Source: Syntrophomonas sp.
Lineage (GTDB): Bacteria; Bacillota; Syntrophomonadia; Syntrophomonadales; Syntrophomonadaceae
Direction: 5' to 3'
DNA length: 8,746 bases
NCBI GenBank assembly: GCA_028709355.1
Contig: JAQVXF010000041.1
Location: 1-8,746, forward strand
This document shows positions 1-7,117 of the stretch, in pieces. The position numbers and the translations under genes are program-made. Below the pieces are notes generated by a model. That model saw nothing but the letters and a program-made list of their open reading frames with translations, was not told the DNA's origin and did no database searches. Position 1 is the first letter of the stretch, and each line of letters begins with the position of its first letter.

Positions 1-849
1 GTGCATCAGCACCTGGGCCAAGAAGGAACGGGTGCCCAGTTCGGATATCCGGCCCCGGTCCCAGCCCCGGGCCTCGAGGGCAGCTATATCGCTAAGTTTG
101 ATCCCATCGATGAACTCCTCGGTCAGTACCCGGGGGGTAGTGTATTCCCAGTAGATTCTCGGTATGACCACATGCTCATCCTTGGCAAAAGCCTGCCTCA
201 TGCGCTCGGTGTTCTTGGCCTCCCGGTGGTAGTCCAGCTCCAGTTTCATGGTTTTGCTGTAATCCTCCACTATTTTCACCAGGCCGATGCGGGAGGCCTC
301 ATTCCAGTGCGCCTCGACCATCTGAGCCAGGTGGTTGAAGAGCTCCAGGTCATTTTCTACCTGGGCCTGGATGTGGGGGCGCTGCACCTTGACCACCACC
401 TGCTCCCCGCTCTTCAATACCGCCCGATGTACTTGCCCGATGGAGGCGGCGGCCAGCGGATTGATTTCGAAACTGGCGAAAACATCCTCCACCGGGCCGA
501 GCTCGGCGGCTATCACAGCTTGGATCTGGTCCCCTGGTACCGGCGCCACCTTGTCCTGCAGCCGCTCCAACTCAGCAATAAATTCCGGCGACAGCACATC
601 CGAGCGGGTGCTGAGCACCTGTCCGAACTTGACGAAAGTGGGCCCCAGCTCCATCAGGGCATGAGTCAGCTTATCTGCCATGCAATGATCCGATTCCAGT
701 TGACAGATCTGCACTGAATACAGGGACGGCAGGGGTACATAGCGCTGCATCCCCATCCGCTGGATCAGATAACCCAATCCATGTTTGAGAAACACCCGCG
801 CGATCTCTCGATAACGCAAAAAATGCCTGATGTGGCTGCGGACTGCCAA
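1..849 (-). CDS. UbiB/ABC1 (AarF) family atypical kinase-like protein, 5' part; 3' end outside the window
   Basis: The 283 visible residues match the N-terminal half of UbiB/ABC1 proteins, atypical kinase-like ATPases linked to isoprenoid-quinone biosynthesis or lipid metabolism. Landmarks: the RYREIA segment near residues 12-17, the family KxGQ motif at residues 74-77 (FVKFGQ) followed by LSTRSDVLSP, the alanine-rich nucleotide loop AAASIGQVH at 133-141, the VVKVQRP lysine at 154, and the conserved glutamate in ELDYHREAKN (E210). The window ends just before the expected HADPHPGN catalytic segment, so the gene continues to the left. The start is a TTG at 847-849, chosen because an AAGGGGGAAGG ribosome binding site lies directly upstream and the first residues match the family start; the next ATG codons, about 33 codons in, would remove the conserved RYREIA region. 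It lies downstream of the metal ATPase on the same strand, with 163 bases between them. The substrate is unknown. Confidence 0.92.
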   Translation of the reverse strand, partial: MAVRSHIRHFLRYREIARVFLKHGLGYLIQRMGMQRYVPLPSLYSVQICQLESDHCMADKLTHALMELGPTFVKFGQVLSTRSDVLSPEFIAELERLQDKVAPVPGDQIQAVIAAELGPVEDVFASFEINPLAAASIGQVHRAVLKSGEQVVVKVQRPHIQAQVENDLELFNHLAQMVEAHWNEASRIGLVKIVEDYSKTMKLELDYHREAKNTERMRQAFAKDEHVVIPRIYWEYTTPRVLTEEFIDGIKLSDIAALEARGWDRGRISELGTRSFLAQVLMH

Positions 850-906
850 TTGCCTTCCCCCTTCGCTCGAGTATGGTCATAGCCCCTGGGCGGGGCCTGT
901 CTTAAG

Positions 907-915
907 TTTATACCA
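907..915 (-). promoter_or_regulatory. Candidate extended -10 promoter for the ubiB-like gene
   Basis: On the minus strand this reads TGGTATAAA, which fits an extended -10 (TGn plus TATAAA). It lies about 58 bases upstream of the TTG start at 849. No good -35 hexamer is visible, which extended -10 promoters can tolerate. It suggests the ubiB-like gene is transcribed separately from the ATPase. Confidence 0.4.
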
Positions 916-933
916 AGCTGGTCTTGCTGTCGT

Positions 934-1011
934 CGGGGCCAGGGCTAGTTGATCCTGCGTATTTCCCTCGCCTGCCGTCGTCCTGCTTGGATTCCCCGGC
1001 GGCTGGCCCCG
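934..1011. repeat. 9-bp inverted repeat just past the ATPase stop codon
   Basis: On the minus strand CGGGGCCAG (1011-1003) is followed 60 bases later by its exact complement CTGGCCCCG (942-934). It begins immediately after the stop codon of the zinc/cadmium ATPase. The long loop and lack of a T-tract make it a poor Rho-independent terminator, but it could close a larger 3' structure. Confidence 0.3.
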
Positions 1012-1012
1012 G

Positions 1013-3391
1013 CTAACTCCCATGCCGGCTGCGCAGCAATCGCATGCTGTTCAGGGTCACCAGCAGCGAGCTGCCCATATCCCCCACCACCGCCAGCCAT
1101 AGGGTCAGCCAGCCCGGGACGACCAGCAACAGGATCAAAGCCTTGACCGCCAGGGCGAAGATAATATTCTGCTTGATTATCCCCAGGGTCCGACGGCTCA
1201 ATCTTATCAGGTATGATAATTTGGTCAGATCGTCGGCCATCAAAGCTATATCGGCGGTCTCCAGGGCTACATCGGTACCGGCCGCCCCCATGGCGATGCC
1301 CACTGTGGATATCGCCATGGCCGGGGCATCATTGACTCCATCGCCCACCATGGCCACCTTATAGTTCTCGGCCAACAGCTCCTGCATGACCCCTACCTTG
1401 TCCTCGGGCAGGAGTTCCGCCCTGAACTCATCTGCACCGGCCCGTTCACTGATGACCTGGGCGGTACGCTCGTTGTCGCCGGTGAGCATGATCACTTTGC
1501 TGATACCCGCCCGTCGGAGCTGCTGCACCGCGCTGGGAGCGTTGGCCCGGATCTCATCGGCTACGGCGATCAGCCCCATGATTTCAGAATCGTCACCCAG
1601 GAGCATGACCGTCTTGCCCTGGTCCTGCAACTCCGCCAACTGTCTCTCGAGGGCTCCCAATTGGAAACCAAGGGTTTCGAAAAACCGGGGATTGCCGATC
1701 TGGTAGGTTCGGCCGGCTACCTCGGCCCGGGCTCCCTGCCCCAGCACCGCCTGGAAATGGTCGGCCCTGGGTATGGGGATCTGCTGCCGGCGCGCCTGCT
1801 TAATGATAGCCTCACCCAGCGGATGGCCAGCCAGGGTCTCGATGGCGGCGGCTATCCCCAGCACCTCTTGCTGGGTGCTTCGCCGCGGCACCACATCTGT
1901 CACCACCGGCTGCCCGCTGGTCAAGGTTCCGGTCTTGTCGAAGGCAATCACCGACAGTGCACCGACCTCTTCCAGGTATGATCCCCCTTTGATCAGGACC
2001 CCGTTGCGGGCGGCGCTGCCGATAGCCGCCACGATGGATACCGGGGTCGATATCACCAGGGCACAGGGACAGGCTACCAACAGCATGGCCATGGCCTGGT
2101 AGAACCACTTCTGAAACGGCTGGCCCAGTAACAACACCGGGACCGTAGCCACCAGCAGGGCCGCCATTATCACCGCCGGGGTATAGTAGCGGGCGAAGCG
2201 GTCGATGAATTGCTGGGAAGGGGCCCGCTGGCCCTGGGCCTCTTCCACCATGGCGATCAGGCGGGAGATGGTGTTGTCCTGAGCCAGTTTGGTGACTCTT
2301 ATCTCCATCGAACCCAGCTCATTGATAGTTCCGGCGAACACTTCATCCCCGATCCCTTTCTCTACCGGGATCGACTCTCCGGTTATGGGCGCCTGGTTGA
2401 CCGCCGAAGCCCCTTTGACCACTTCCCCGTCCATGGCGATCTTGTCGCCGGGACGCACGATCACCAGGTCATCTACTATTATCTTGTCCACTGGCAGGGT
2501 CATCATGATACCGCCGCGCCGAACCAGCGCCTGGCTGGGTGTCAGGTCCATCAAGGCCCGGATAGAATTCCGGGTCTTGTCCAGGGTGTAGCCCTGCAAG
2601 GCGTTGCCCAAGGAAAACAAGAAGACCACCACCGCCGCTTCCTCGAATTCACCCAGGAAGATAGCTCCGACCACGGCAATACTCATCAGGATATTCATGT
2701 CCAGCTCGCGGATACTCAGGAAGACTGCCAGCCCGGTCTTCAGCTCCAGGTAACCCCCCAGGATGATGCCCGCCAGGAAGAAGCCGGTGGGGATGGCGGC
2801 CGAGACTCCCATCCGCGAGGTCACCAACCCCAGTACCAGCATCACCAAAGATACGACGGTGGGGAATACATATTTATTGCTCTTCCAGAAGGAAGTCGGG
2901 CCCGATGCACGCCGCTGCCCCTCCTCGATCCGTCCGCTATAGCCCATGCTGTGGATTGCCTGCAGGATAGCCTGATCATCGCCGTGGTGGCGAACTACCA
3001 GGGTCGAGGCGGTGAAGTTGACCCGGGCCGTCTCCACCCCGGGCACCTGGGCGATACGCTTCTCCAATTGGGCGGCGCAGTCGGCACAATCCAGTCCGCC
3101 GATGGCGAAGGTGATTGGCCCCGCAGTGCCGGCCAGAGCGCGCTCGGGACGATACTCTTCCGCATCATAGCCCAGCGACCGCACTTTGGCGATGATAGCC
3201 GCCGTGTTGCTGCGCAGGGTATCATATTCCACCTCCAGCCGGCCTTGCGGAAAACTGACCCGCGCCGCATGAATGCCCGGCAGACTCTTGACCGCCTTTT
3301 CGGTTTTGGCAGCACAGTCGGCACAATCCATACCATTCACCTGCAAAGTGACGGCAGCATTGACCGGCTTGATCTCTATAACTTGCGCCAT
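1013..3391 (-). CDS. Zinc/cadmium/lead-exporting P1B-type ATPase with two HMA domains
   Basis: A 792-residue P1B-type ATPase that should pump divalent soft metals (Zn2+, Cd2+, Pb2+) out across the cytoplasmic membrane. Two N-terminal heavy-metal-associated domains carry the MDCADC/LDCADC form of the metal site (C23/C26 and C102/C105), typical of ZntA/CadA rather than copper pumps. Then come the actuator TGES (337-340), the membrane CPC site (441-443, CPCALVISTP), the phosphorylated aspartate D485 in DKTGTLT, the HP dipeptide (523-524), TGDN (637-640) and GDGVND (683-688). K750 and D771 (VVGDMGSSLLVT) fit the extra transport-site residues of ZntA-type pumps. The start is the ATG at 3389-3391, with AAGGAG nine bases upstream; a longer frame back to 3457 would overlap the preceding gene and lacks support. 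It lies 35 bases behind the ArsR/CadC-type regulator, so the two form an operon. Specificity among Zn, Cd and Pb is inferred. Confidence 0.95.
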   Translation of the reverse strand: MAQVIEIKPVNAAVTLQVNGMDCADCAAKTEKAVKSLPGIHAARVSFPQGRLEVEYDTLRSNTAAIIAKVRSLGYDAEEYRPERALAGTAGPITFAIGGLDCADCAAQLEKRIAQVPGVETARVNFTASTLVVRHHGDDQAILQAIHSMGYSGRIEEGQRRASGPTSFWKSNKYVFPTVVSLVMLVLGLVTSRMGVSAAIPTGFFLAGIILGGYLELKTGLAVFLSIRELDMNILMSIAVVGAIFLGEFEEAAVVVFLFSLGNALQGYTLDKTRNSIRALMDLTPSQALVRRGGIMMTLPVDKIIVDDLVIVRPGDKIAMDGEVVKGASAVNQAPITGESIPVEKGIGDEVFAGTINELGSMEIRVTKLAQDNTISRLIAMVEEAQGQRAPSQQFIDRFARYYTPAVIMAALLVATVPVLLLGQPFQKWFYQAMAMLLVACPCALVISTPVSIVAAIGSAARNGVLIKGGSYLEEVGALSVIAFDKTGTLTSGQPVVTDVVPRRSTQQEVLGIAAAIETLAGHPLGEAIIKQARRQQIPIPRADHFQAVLGQGARAEVAGRTYQIGNPRFFETLGFQLGALERQLAELQDQGKTVMLLGDDSEIMGLIAVADEIRANAPSAVQQLRRAGISKVIMLTGDNERTAQVISERAGADEFRAELLPEDKVGVMQELLAENYKVAMVGDGVNDAPAMAISTVGIAMGAAGTDVALETADIALMADDLTKLSYLIRLSRRTLGIIKQNIIFALAVKALILLLVVPGWLTLWLAVVGDMGSSLLVTLNSMRLLRSRHGS

Positions 3392-3426
3392 CTGCTTTCT
3401 CTCCTTGGCACCCCAAAAAGGGTATC

Positions 3427-3819
3427 CTAAATAAGTTCCAGGAACCGGGCCGCCCATGCCTTGCTGTGGCTGATATGCTCCAGGCCTTGTTTGAACAGCT
3501 TGTCGATATGTTCATCGACCAGCGAGTAGTATAGTATCTTCCCTTCCCGGCGGAACTTGACCAGCTTCTGGGTGCGCAGCATCCGTAACTGGTGAGATAC
3601 CGCCGAGTCGGAAGCTCCTATCACCACCGCCAGGTCGCATACGCACAGTTCCCGGTTCATCAAGGCAAATACGATCTTGACCCGGTTGGGATCAGCCAGA
3701 GTCTTGAAAGTATCAGCCAGGGCCTGGGCCTCCTCCCCGCTCAGCATCCTCTGGCTCACCTCGTTCACCGCTTCCTCATGGATGCATGGACTACCGCAGC
3801 GGTCAAACTGCATAACCAT
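3427..3819 (-). CDS. ArsR/SmtB family metal-sensing repressor, CadC/CzrA type
   Basis: A 130-residue winged-helix repressor of the ArsR/SmtB family. It should bind the operator upstream of itself and release it when Cd, Pb or Zn binds, derepressing the ATPase behind it. The helix-turn-helix is around residues 62-82 (DLAVVIG...SAVSHQLRML), followed by the wing (FRREGKILYYSL). Two metal sites are recognisable. An alpha3N cysteine site is made of C8 and C12 near the N-terminus plus C59 and C61 in ELCVCDL, with the same spacing as CadC cysteines 7, 11, 58 and 60. An alpha5 site is D102, H104, H115 and H118, spaced as in CzrA (D84, H86, H97, H100). The ATG at 3817-3819 is chosen because GGAGGAGG lies eight bases upstream; an ATG two codons later is possible. 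It is the first gene of the operon, with the ATPase following after 35 bases. Confidence 0.95.
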   Translation of the reverse strand: MVMQFDRCGSPCIHEEAVNEVSQRMLSGEEAQALADTFKTLADPNRVKIVFALMNRELCVCDLAVVIGASDSAVSHQLRMLRTQKLVKFRREGKILYYSLVDEHIDKLFKQGLEHISHSKAWAARFLELI

Positions 3820-3849
3820 CTTCCCATCCTCCTCCGTCCGGCTCCCATC

Positions 3850-3871
3850 TGTTCATATGAGCATTTGTTCA
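3850..3871. promoter_or_regulatory. Candidate ArsR-family operator, three half-sites
   Basis: Three hexamers alternate in orientation with two-base spacers: TGTTCA (3850-3855), TGAGCA (3858-3863) and TGTTCA (3866-3871). The right-hand pair forms TGAGCA-TT-TGTTCA, close to the imperfect inverted repeats bound by SmtB/CzrA/CadC-type repressors. The block lies between the AT-rich promoter-like stretch and the start codon of the ArsR-type gene, as expected for autorepression. Confidence 0.6.
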
Positions 3872-3876
3872 GGCGT

Positions 3877-3913
3877 TGTATATATTTCTATCACAGAATA
3901 TTGAACTGTGCAA
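3877..3913 (-). promoter_or_regulatory. Probable promoter region of the arsR-ATPase operon
   Basis: This is an AT-rich minus-strand stretch with two weak options: TTCAAT (3905-3900) with 17 bases to TATACA (3882-3877), or TTGCAC (3913-3908) with 17 bases to TAGAAA (3890-3885). Neither matches the consensus well. A short inverted repeat, CACAG/CTGTG (3892-3896 and 3906-3910), overlaps it. Position next to the operator is the main support. Confidence 0.35.
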
Positions 3914-4006
3914 TCCACAAAGTTAAGCATGTACAGGGCAAAGGTGATTGTAATAAGCAACCGCCGCGAATAGGGTATGGTGACCGAGGCGGTCCCCCAA
4001 ACAAAC

Positions 4007-4035
4007 GACCCTGCCACTCCACTAGTGACAGGGTC
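4007..4035 (-). terminator. Terminator-like hairpin at the end of the copper cluster
   Basis: A strong stem-loop: GACCCTGCCACT (4007-4018) pairs with AGTGACAGGGTC (4024-4035) in 11 of 12 positions around a five-base loop. On the minus strand the stem is followed by GTTTGTTTG, a modest T-rich tail. It lies 29 bases past the stop of the second copZ-like gene, so it most likely ends the copA-copZ-copZ2 transcript. A smaller GACCG/CGGTC hairpin lies at 3982-3994. Confidence 0.55.
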
Positions 4036-4064
4036 AACTCGATTGGGGCGTACCCGACGCCTCC

Positions 4065-4277
4065 CTATACTACCCGGTAGCCAACCGCTTCGATCCGCTC
4101 CCTGATCTGTTGGGCCGTTACCTGATCCGCTTCGAATTCAATCTCTACCTTTTTTCCCGGCGGATCCACTTCGGTCCTGGTGATACCCGGCAGCTTTTTG
4201 ACCGAATTCCGGATAGCGTTGCGGCAGTGCATTCAGGTCATCCCCTCAACCCGAAAAATTATACTCATTTCCGCCAC
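4065..4277 (-). CDS. CopZ-like metallochaperone with in-frame TGA at the first metal-site Cys (candidate selenoprotein)
   Basis: Reading through one TGA, this frame gives a complete 70-residue heavy-metal-associated (HMA) domain, a small cytosolic metal carrier expected to pass Cu(I) to the CopA pump. It opens with MAEMSIIF, then RVEGMT-TGA-MHC, and ends EAVGYRVV with a TAG stop. The TGA (4233-4235) is codon 15, exactly where the first cysteine of GMxCxxC belongs. The protein aligns without gaps to the adjacent CopZ; 32 of 70 positions are identical and many differences are conservative (K/R, V/I, D/E), as expected for a protein under selection. The GTG at 4275-4277 is preferred as start because GGGAGGGGGG lies 7 bases upstream and it gives the same length as CopZ; an ATG three codons later is possible. 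It is 22 bases behind copZ. The best reading is selenocysteine insertion (Sec-Met-His-Cys). Alternatives are a recently broken pseudogene or a sequence error. No selenocysteine machinery is visible in this window. Confidence 0.7.
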
Positions 4278-4284
4278 CCCGCAT

Positions 4285-4294
4285 CCCCCCTCCC
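4285..4294 (-). promoter_or_regulatory. Ribosome binding site deciding the GTG start of the second copZ-like gene
   Basis: The minus strand reads GGGAGGGGGG, ending seven bases before the GTG at 4277. It is too far from the in-frame ATG at 4268, and the ATG directly behind it is out of frame. This favours the GTG start and argues that the TGA-containing gene is still translated. Confidence 0.55.
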
Positions 4295-4299
4295 GGTGA

Positions 4300-4512
4300 T
4301 TAGACTACTTCATAGCCGGCATCCTCGATCTTGGCTTTGATCTTTCCCAGGTCGACCAGGTTGGGATCGAAATCGACCGCCACCTTTTTACCGATTAAAT
4401 CCACTTCGACCTTACTGACGCCGGGCAGCGCAACCACCGACTTCTTGATCGCGTTGACACAATGCATGCAGGACATTCCTTCCACATCTAGGGTCTTGGT
4501 CTGTTGGGTCAT
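4300..4512 (-). CDS. copZ: Copper chaperone CopZ (single HMA domain)
   Basis: A 70-residue single-domain heavy-metal-associated protein of the Atx1/CopZ family, which binds Cu(I) through a Cys-x-x-Cys site in the cytoplasm and delivers it to the CopA ATPase. The metal site is GMSCMHC, with cysteines at residues 15 and 18; the C-terminal IEDAGYEVV is typical of the fold's end. The start is the ATG at 4510-4512, preceded by AAAGGAGAGGTGG. A longer frame up to 4602 exists, but the extra residues do not resemble the family and lie upstream of this ribosome binding site. The gene follows copA after 105 bases and precedes the TGA-containing paralogue by 22 bases, consistent with one copper transcript. 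Confidence 0.95.
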   Translation of the reverse strand: MTQQTKTLDVEGMSCMHCVNAIKKSVVALPGVSKVEVDLIGKKVAVDFDPNLVDLGKIKAKIEDAGYEVV

Positions 4513-4596
4513 TGTCCACCTCTCCTTTGCGTTTATTTTCCCCGAAACGGCAAACTGCAGATTAAAGCCCGCCCAACCTGCACCAGAATGAGACGA

Positions 4597-4608
4597 GTCC
4601 AATTGGAC
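4597..4608. repeat. Perfect 12-bp palindrome behind copA
   Basis: GTCCAATTGGAC is a perfect palindrome in the 105-base gap between copA and copZ, ten bases past the copA stop codon. With no loop it is not a terminator. A protein-binding site or an RNA processing point is possible; it may also be chance. Confidence 0.3.
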
Positions 4609-4617
4609 CAGGCCCCT

Positions 4618-7056
4618 TTAGCCATGATGGCGGCGGCTGGGATCAAACCTTTTCAGGCTCAAGGAGTTACTCACCACCGACACCGAACTGAAGGCCATGG
4701 CCGCCCCGGCGATGATGGGATTCAGCATCCCCAGGGCAGCGAAGGGGATACCGATAATATTATAGAAGAAGGCCCAAAACAGATTCTGCTTGATCTTCCT
4801 CATGGTCTGCCGCGATAAGCGGATCGAGGCCGGCACTGTCCTCAGGTCGCCGCGCATCAAGGTGATGTCGGCAGTCTCGATAGCCACGTCAGTACCAGTA
4901 CCCATGGCCATGCCTACATCAGCAACCGCCAGGGCGGGGGCATCGTTGATGCCATCACCCACCATAGCCACGATCCGACCCTGGGCCTGCAGTTTCCCCA
5001 CTTCCTGGGCCTTATTCTCCGGCAGTACCTCGGCCAGCACCGTATGAATCCCCACCTGGCGGGCTATCGCCGCAGCCGTCCGCTGGTTGTCACCGGTGAT
5101 CATAATGACTTCAATACCCATCTCCTGAAGGTCAGCGATAGCTTGGGGCGAACTGTCCTTGACCGTGTCTGCCACCGCCAGAATAGCTTCCAGCCGCCCG
5201 TCAACCGCCATCAGCATGGCTGTCTTGCCCTGGTCCTCCAGGCCGGGCATGACCCGCTCGGCCCCCTTGATAGCGATACCCTGCTGCTGCATCAGTTTTA
5301 GGGTGCCGACATACACTTCCTGTCCGCCCAGAAGCGCCCGGACCCCCTGGCCGGGCAACGCCTCGAAATGGACCGGCTCATCCACCTGGGTCAGTAACTC
5401 CAGCCCACGGGTGTATATAGACTGGCCCAGGGGATGTTCGGAGTTCTTCTCAGCAGCCGCGGCCAGACGCAGGACCTGGTTTTCTTCAAGGCTGCCCAGG
5501 CTGATGACATCGGTCAGCTGGGGTTGTCCCCTGGTGATGGTGCCGGTCTTGTCCAGTACCACCGTATCAATCTTATGGGCCATTTCCAGATATTCACCCC
5601 CCTTGATGAGGATGCCATGTTCCGCTCCCTTGCCGGTGCCCACCATGATGGCGGTGGGGGTGGCCAGCCCCAGGGCACAGGGACAAGCGATGACCAATAC
5701 CGCTACTGAACTTATCAAAGATTTATCGATGCCCGCTCCGCTCAGATACCAGGCGCCAAAGGTTATGGCGGCGATCACCAGCACTACTGGCACGAACACC
5801 CCCGCCACCCGGTCCGCTATCTTCTGGATGGGAGCCTTGGAACCCTGGGCTTCCTCAACCATCCGGATTATCTGGGCCAGGGCGGTATCCTTGCCGATCC
5901 GGGTGGCTTCCAACCTGAAGACCCCAAAGCGGTTGATAGTGGCCCCGAAGACCGGATCCCCGCTCTCCTTGTCCACCGGCAGGCTTTCGCCGGTCAGCAT
6001 CGATTCATCCAAGGAAGATGAGCCTTCGATAATTCTGCCGTCCACCGGTACCTTCTCCCCCGGCCTGACTATGACCAGATCCCCCACCACTACCTCTTCG
6101 ATGGGAATATCCTGTTCTCTTCCGCTGCGCAGTACCCGGGCGGTGCGAGCCTGCAGTTGGGCCAGCTTCTCGATGGCCTCCGAGGTGCGGCTCTTGGCCG
6201 CCGCTTCCAGATATTTGCCCAGCAGGACCAGGGTGATTATTATGGCGGAAGCTTCGAAATACAGGTCGGGCATGCTGCCGGATGCGGCCGGCTGGGCGAA
6301 GATGTTGTAGACACTAAATAGATACGCGGCCGTGGTCCCCATCGCCACCAGCACATCCATATTGGCCGCCCCGGATCGCAAGGCATAGTAGGATCCCCGG
6401 TAGAAGCGGGCTCCGATGACAAACTGCACCGGGGTAGCCAGAGCCAGCTGCAGATAGGGGTGGTGCAGCCACGCCACCACCGGGCTATGAATGTTGAACA
6501 GGCTCAGGACCATGCCACTCACCAACGGCAGGCTAAACAGAACCGCGACCAGCAGGGTGCGGCGCATCCGCTCGATCTCCCCGGCCTTCTGCTCCCGGGT
6601 CTGGGTTGCGGTGCCGGATTCAATGTCGGCGGCCTCGTAACCCAGTTCACGGATGGCGGATATCATAGCCCCGACCTGGATCTGCTCCGGCTGGAAGGAC
6701 ACGGTGGCCTTTTCAGTGGCCAGGTTGACACTGGCTGTTGTGATCCCGGGCAGGGAGTTGAGCTTCTTCTCAATGCGGGCTGAACAGGCGGCGCAGGTCA
6801 TCCCCTCTATCTGGAGTTCAGCCTGCCTCAAGGATTGGGGATGCTCATGGACCACTGCGTACCCCAGCCCGGCTATGGCTTCTTCCAGCTTTTCAGGCTG
6901 CACCTTGCTGTCGTCATAGGCGACGGTAGCCCTCTCCAGCGCCAGATTGACGTTGGCCGACTCCACGCCTTCCATCTTCCCTAATTTCTTTTCGATCCGG
7001 GCGGCGCAGGCCGCGCAGCTCATGCCCGCGATCTGGATGGTAGTCTTGTTCTCCAT
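4618..7056 (-). CDS. copA: Copper(I)-exporting P1B-1-type ATPase CopA
   Basis: An 812-residue Cu(I) efflux P-type ATPase of the cytoplasmic membrane. Two N-terminal HMA domains have Cys-x-x-Cys sites at residues 14-17 (GMSCAAC) and 88-91 (GMTCAAC). Then follow TGES (355-358), the membrane CPC motif (458-460, CPCALGLATP), phosphorylated D502 in DKTGTIT, HP (541-542), TGDN (654-657) and GDGIND (700-705). The late membrane residues Y765-N766 and M787/S791 (MAFSSVSVVSNSL) are the copper-specific signature, separating it from the zinc/cadmium pump to the left. The ATG at 7054-7056 is chosen because GAGGAA (7068-7063) lies six bases upstream and the protein then begins directly with the HMA strand; a GTG ten codons earlier (7086) is a weaker alternative. 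It is the first gene of the copA-copZ-copZ2 set. Confidence 0.97.
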   Translation of the reverse strand: MENKTTIQIAGMSCAACAARIEKKLGKMEGVESANVNLALERATVAYDDSKVQPEKLEEAIAGLGYAVVHEHPQSLRQAELQIEGMTCAACSARIEKKLNSLPGITTASVNLATEKATVSFQPEQIQVGAMISAIRELGYEAADIESGTATQTREQKAGEIERMRRTLLVAVLFSLPLVSGMVLSLFNIHSPVVAWLHHPYLQLALATPVQFVIGARFYRGSYYALRSGAANMDVLVAMGTTAAYLFSVYNIFAQPAASGSMPDLYFEASAIIITLVLLGKYLEAAAKSRTSEAIEKLAQLQARTARVLRSGREQDIPIEEVVVGDLVIVRPGEKVPVDGRIIEGSSSLDESMLTGESLPVDKESGDPVFGATINRFGVFRLEATRIGKDTALAQIIRMVEEAQGSKAPIQKIADRVAGVFVPVVLVIAAITFGAWYLSGAGIDKSLISSVAVLVIACPCALGLATPTAIMVGTGKGAEHGILIKGGEYLEMAHKIDTVVLDKTGTITRGQPQLTDVISLGSLEENQVLRLAAAAEKNSEHPLGQSIYTRGLELLTQVDEPVHFEALPGQGVRALLGGQEVYVGTLKLMQQQGIAIKGAERVMPGLEDQGKTAMLMAVDGRLEAILAVADTVKDSSPQAIADLQEMGIEVIMITGDNQRTAAAIARQVGIHTVLAEVLPENKAQEVGKLQAQGRIVAMVGDGINDAPALAVADVGMAMGTGTDVAIETADITLMRGDLRTVPASIRLSRQTMRKIKQNLFWAFFYNIIGIPFAALGMLNPIIAGAAMAFSSVSVVSNSLSLKRFDPSRRHHG

Positions 7057-7117
7057 GCTCGCTTCCTCGACTTTGCCGATCTTCACGGCTGATCCTGCTC
7101 ATTGTCGTTATACCCAT

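Noticed and set aside
1..717. 238-codon rightward open frame
   Set aside because: It is the antisense shadow of the ubiB-like gene, whose leftward translation carries clear family motifs. It has no family resemblance of its own.
2210..3430. 406-codon rightward open frame
   Set aside because: It is opposite the zinc/cadmium ATPase and its histidine-, glutamine- and glycine-rich composition is typical of an antisense frame.
3820..4064. Another small gene in the gap between the arsR-ATPase and copper operons
   Set aside because: No frame with a ribosome binding site and plausible protein was found; the gap is accounted for by promoter, operator and terminator-like hairpin.
4065..4232. Internal ATG directly after the TGA as the true start of a shortened protein
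   Set aside because: It would remove the first beta strand and half of the metal site. No ribosome binding site lies at the right distance, while a strong one precedes the upstream GTG.
4110..4340. 76-codon rightward open frame over the second copZ-like gene
   Set aside because: It has no ribosome binding site or similarity, while the minus strand encodes a clear HMA domain.
5159..6310. 383-codon rightward open frame
   Set aside because: It is antisense to copA and rich in serine, proline and arginine with no recognisable motif; copA is certain.
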